The position numbers and the translations under genes were made by a program. A stretch of DNA of 8,531 nt from Alphaproteobacteria bacterium (lineage in GTDB: Bacteria; Pseudomonadota; Alphaproteobacteria; RF32; CAG-239): contig JAGCOI010000240.1 in the NCBI GenBank assembly GCA_017645485.1, forward strand, positions 1 through 8,531, written 5' to 3'. The notes beneath the pieces were generated by a model, which was not told where the DNA came from, searched no databases, and was given only the letters and a program-made list of their open reading frames with translations. Positions 6,667 to 8,531 of this stretch are shown one piece after another. How positions within the stretch are numbered: the stretch's first letter is position 1; each line of letters begins with the position of its first letter.

Positions 6667-7551
6667 TTATTTATATCTTATCATCACTTTGTTTTTTTTG
6701 CCGCTGACCATATTGGCTTCTTCAACGGTATAGATGCGTTTGTTTAAACGATTGCCGTATGTTGTCATCAAGTTTCCTTTATTATCATAAACATAAGTCA
6801 TACCGTTGACTTTTTTTGTTGTTGTCGGGATGGTCGAAAGATTAGTATAACCTGCGGCGGCAAGATTGGCATTGCACTGAGCCGTATCTCCCATGCAATA
6901 GATTTTAAGGTTGTCTAAATCAACCCTCATTTCTTCATCATAAAAGCTAAAAATTTTTCCCAAATCTGTTTGGTCGCTGATAACAAGGGTTTGTAATTTG
7001 GTGCAATGACTTAATGCTATATAACCTATAGACTGAACACTGTCCGGAATAACAAGTTCTTGAAGATTTGTGCCGCGAAAAGCCCCACCTATTGTTTGAA
7101 CAGAATCGGGAATGTCAATTTTTTGAATAGATGACCAATTAAATGCTTGATATCCAATTGATGTGACGGTATTTGGAATAATAACTTCAGATGTATTAAC
7201 GCCATAAAATGCACAGGTACCGATATCGGTTACGGAATTTGGGATTTTAATCGGGTTTTCACTTTTAATTGATCTAAATGCATAATTTCCCAAATCTTTA
7301 ATACCTTCTTCAATCACAACATTTTTAACACCTTTTCCTCGCCATGGCGCAAGAGTGCCTGTATCTTGATCCCAACTGCCGATATTGCCGTTATCTCCGA
7401 CAGGTCTAATTGTGAGGGTGCCTTTATCATCAATTTCATATTCGCAATTAGCTGTTTTTCCTGTATTATCCGTACCGCAAGCCGTCCATGCCTTTGCTTC
7501 AAAAGAAAAAGCCATGAACGCCATCAATAAAATAAAACTTTTCTTTTTCAT
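6667..7551 (-). CDS. exported BspA-like leucine-rich-repeat protein
   Basis: The 294-residue protein opens with KKK and a hydrophobic segment ending in EAKA (residues 18-21), a clear Sec signal peptide with cleavage expected before Trp22. A short region with Cys25 and Cys36 ('WTACG...NCEYEIDDKGTLTI') leads into about five BspA/LRR_5-type repeats (about 74-195), each with a pattern like 'IPxSVTxIGxxAF'. A Cys219-Cys226 pair follows, then a tail containing 'TYVYDNKGNLMTTYGN', which resembles a single YD/RHS-type repeat. Such repeat proteins are usually surface or secreted and bind other proteins, but the ligand cannot be inferred. GGGAG 7 nt upstream fixes the start at 7551; an in-frame ATG at 7572 lies in the U-tract of the upstream terminator and is unlikely. 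It lies directly downstream of the structured RNA on the same strand. Confidence 0.88.
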   Translation of the reverse strand: MKKKSFILLMAFMAFSFEAKAWTACGTDNTGKTANCEYEIDDKGTLTIRPVGDNGNIGSWDQDTGTLAPWRGKGVKNVVIEEGIKDLGNYAFRSIKSENPIKIPNSVTDIGTCAFYGVNTSEVIIPNTVTSIGYQAFNWSSIQKIDIPDSVQTIGGAFRGTNLQELVIPDSVQSIGYIALSHCTKLQTLVISDQTDLGKIFSFYDEEMRVDLDNLKIYCMGDTAQCNANLAAAGYTNLSTIPTTTKKVNGMTYVYDNKGNLMTTYGNRLNKRIYTVEEANMVSGKKNKVMIRYK

Positions 7552-7558
7552 TTTTCTT

Positions 7559-7563
7559 CTCCC
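7559..7563 (-). promoter_or_regulatory. ribosome binding site of the repeat-protein gene
   Basis: On the minus strand GGGAG lies 7 nt before the ATG at 7551. It follows the terminator U-tract by only about 10 nt, so transcripts must pass the terminator before this site can be used, unless another promoter lies within the RNA region. Confidence 0.7.
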
Positions 7564-7573
7564 AAAAATCATT

Positions 7574-7599
7574 AAAAAAGACCGCCCTTGAAAGAGCGG
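7574..7599 (-). terminator. intrinsic terminator of the structured RNA
   Basis: On the minus strand CCGCTC (7594-7599) pairs with GGGCGG (7582-7587) across a 6-nt loop, six pairs including one G-U, and is followed by TC and a run of six T (7574-7579). This is a standard rho-independent terminator. It lies 23 nt before the start codon of the repeat-protein gene. Confidence 0.8.
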
Positions 7600-7816
7600 A
7601 CGGAGAGTTCGAAAATCACATGTAGCGAAATGACTCCGATGGCCTTTGGGATAAATCCTTGAACATTCGCCATCGGCTCCCCGACCTTATATCGGGGATA
7701 ATGTGCTATTTAAAATAAAAATAGCACCCATACGGTGTTACCCATCACCGCGCTACATCAAAGCCTTCGACAGCTCCGCGCCCAACCAAGGCACTAAACG
7801 GATATTAAATCCATCT
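7574..7816 (-). ncRNA. structured RNA of unknown class, about 240 nt
   Basis: This gene-free stretch is visibly richer in G and C than its surroundings and is dense with complementary segments. An 8-bp helix (7620-7627 with 7751-7758) closes a junction holding four hairpins: 7636-7643 with 7669-7676 (8 bp), 7678-7684 with 7692-7698 (7 bp), 7703-7711 with 7719-7727 (9 bp) and 7733-7737 with 7746-7750 (5 bp, stacked directly on the closing helix). The other side has two smaller hairpins (7763-7767 with 7788-7792, and 7800-7803 with 7809-7812). A promoter-like pair upstream and a strong terminator downstream both point to the minus strand, giving an RNA from about 7816 to 7574. I see none of the fixed motifs of RNase P RNA, SRP RNA, tmRNA or the common riboswitches. 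It may be a free RNA or a leader of the repeat-protein gene. Confidence 0.65.
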
Positions 7817-7823
7817 GAAATAT

Positions 7824-7852
7824 ATTGTGCCATAAGAACGGGTTAAAGTCAA
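7824..7852 (-). promoter_or_regulatory. candidate promoter of the structured RNA
   Basis: Read on the minus strand, TTGACT (7847-7852, five of six consensus bases) is followed after 17 nt by CACAAT (7824-7829, four of six). Transcription would begin near 7816, just ahead of the first small hairpin. Spacing and position fit the proposed RNA well. Confidence 0.5.
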
Positions 7853-7952
7853 ATAAAAAAGAGAGAAATGAGGTTGCGAAAGTGATAAAATCATCTATAC
7901 ATTTGTTTTTTTTTCGGTTATAGTGCGCTTAGAATAAAGAAAAGGCTGTCAG

Positions 7953-8531
7953 ATGAATTTTTTAAGGAAATATTCGTTTCAAATTTTTTTGTTTTTACAT
8001 GTGATGTTTTGGAGTGTTTTGCCGCTGATGCGGCGTGCATTGCCGATGGACAGTATTGAGGCGATTGTTTGGGGGCAATTTTGCACGCTTGGCACAAATA
8101 AACATCCGCCGTTTTCAGGATGGCTCGCTGACTTTTTTTATAATACCGTCGGGTTTGAACATCCGTTTGCCATCTATTTTTTGAGCCAGCTTTGCGTTTT
8201 GGTCGGGTTTATTTATATTTATCGGTTGGCACGCGGATTTTTATCTAAAGACAGAGCCGTATTTTCGGTGATGGTGCTTGAAGGCGTCATTTATTACGGG
8301 TTCAGCGCGATTGAATTTAATGTGAATGTTGTGTCACTTGCCTTGTGGCCGATGTGCGCATTTTATTTTTACAGAGCCTTAAAGCAAGATGCACTTAAAG
8401 ATTGGTTTTTAACGGGTTTTTCGGCCGGATTGAATCTGCTTAACAAATATATGGGTGTATTTTTATTTATTCCGATGGCGGTTTTTTTGCTCTATAACAA
8501 AAATGCGCGAGAAAAACTTAAAAATTATAAG
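7953..8531 (+). CDS. GT39/ArnT-like membrane glycosyltransferase, 3' end cut by window edge
   Basis: The first 193 codons are present, without a stop. The N-terminus is a membrane helix (about 9-27), followed by a periplasmic loop with 'MDSIEAIVWGQ' (Asp33, Glu36) and 'TNKHPPFSGWLADFFY' (48-63). An acidic pair early in the first loop followed by a 'K-HPP' segment is typical of the GT39/PMT_2 group, which includes ArnT. More membrane segments follow (about 73-92, 102-120, 123-142, 152-162 and 166-182). These enzymes move a sugar from a polyprenyl-phosphate donor to lipid A, other glycans or proteins; the acceptor cannot be told. AAAGG 7 nt upstream supports the start. The 100 nt before the gene hold a TATAGT at 7919-7924 that may be a -10 element, without a convincing -35. 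It is divergent from the structured RNA. Confidence 0.85.
   Translation, partial: MNFLRKYSFQIFLFLHVMFWSVLPLMRRALPMDSIEAIVWGQFCTLGTNKHPPFSGWLADFFYNTVGFEHPFAIYFLSQLCVLVGFIYIYRLARGFLSKDRAVFSVMVLEGVIYYGFSAIEFNVNVVSLALWPMCAFYFYRALKQDALKDWFLTGFSAGLNLLNKYMGVFLFIPMAVFLLYNKNAREKLKNYK

Noticed and set aside
7574..7816. Retron-type RNA, because terminal complementary segments enclose several hairpins
   Set aside because: No reverse transcriptase gene is present in the window; the following gene encodes a leucine-rich-repeat protein.
7574..7816. Permuted alphaproteobacterial tmRNA
   Set aside because: I find no CCA-ended acceptor stem with a T-arm, no 'TTCGACGG'-like start and no tag reading frame ending in an AA-rich peptide. 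A covariance search should still be run.
7735..7836. 26-codon open frame on the minus strand overlapping the structured RNA
   Set aside because: It runs across the predicted -10 element and the first RNA hairpins, has no ribosome binding site and no recognisable protein pattern. The RNA explanation fits better.
7905..7914. Run of T on the plus strand as a terminator
   Set aside because: No GC-rich hairpin precedes it, and it lies just upstream of the glycosyltransferase gene in AT-rich DNA.
1..8531. CRISPR array, insertion sequence, tRNA or rRNA gene
   Set aside because: No regularly spaced repeats, transposase frame, terminal inverted repeats with target duplication, tRNA cloverleaf or rRNA motif was seen on either strand.

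Overview
The window looks like the chromosome of an AT-rich Gram-negative bacterium. Diderm features are a TlpA-type thiol-disulfide protein with a signal sequence, a tiny lipoprotein of the LptM/YifL kind, and an exported leucine-rich-repeat protein. A TlpA gene divergent from a small lipoprotein with a 'YPxxYPR' ending recalls alphaproteobacteria. The BspA-like repeat protein and the low G+C suggest a host- or gut-associated member of that class. This assignment is inference, not proof.

Left part (minus strand, 1-1421): a TlpA-family thioredoxin-like protein followed by truB (tRNA pseudouridine-55 synthase), whose 3' end is cut by the window edge. A short divergent promoter region (about 1422-1514) separates them from a long plus-strand gene run.

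Centre (plus strand, 1515-6665): six closely packed genes that read like one operon. They encode a 41-residue lipoprotein, a YegL/TerY-like von Willebrand A protein, a PP2C-type phosphatase, a Ser/Thr-kinase-like protein with a cysteine/histidine knuckle and C-terminal membrane segments, an EamA/DMT-type transporter, and the CCA-adding enzyme Cca. The VWA, phosphatase and kinase genes overlap each other and form the three-gene signalling module known from E. coli as yegL-yegK-yegI and related to the TerY-P triad. The kinase and phosphatase presumably set the phosphorylation state of shared targets, with the VWA protein as a metal-dependent adaptor. Here the kinase appears to be tethered to the membrane.

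Right part (6667-8531): on the minus strand, an exported BspA-like leucine-rich-repeat protein is preceded by a roughly 240-nt stretch that folds into a compact multi-helix RNA, with a plausible promoter at one end and a clear intrinsic terminator at the other. I could not match this RNA to any family I know. It is the best candidate for something undescribed, either as a free small RNA or as a leader/attenuator of the repeat-protein gene. On the plus strand, the window ends inside a GT39/ArnT-like membrane glycosyltransferase.
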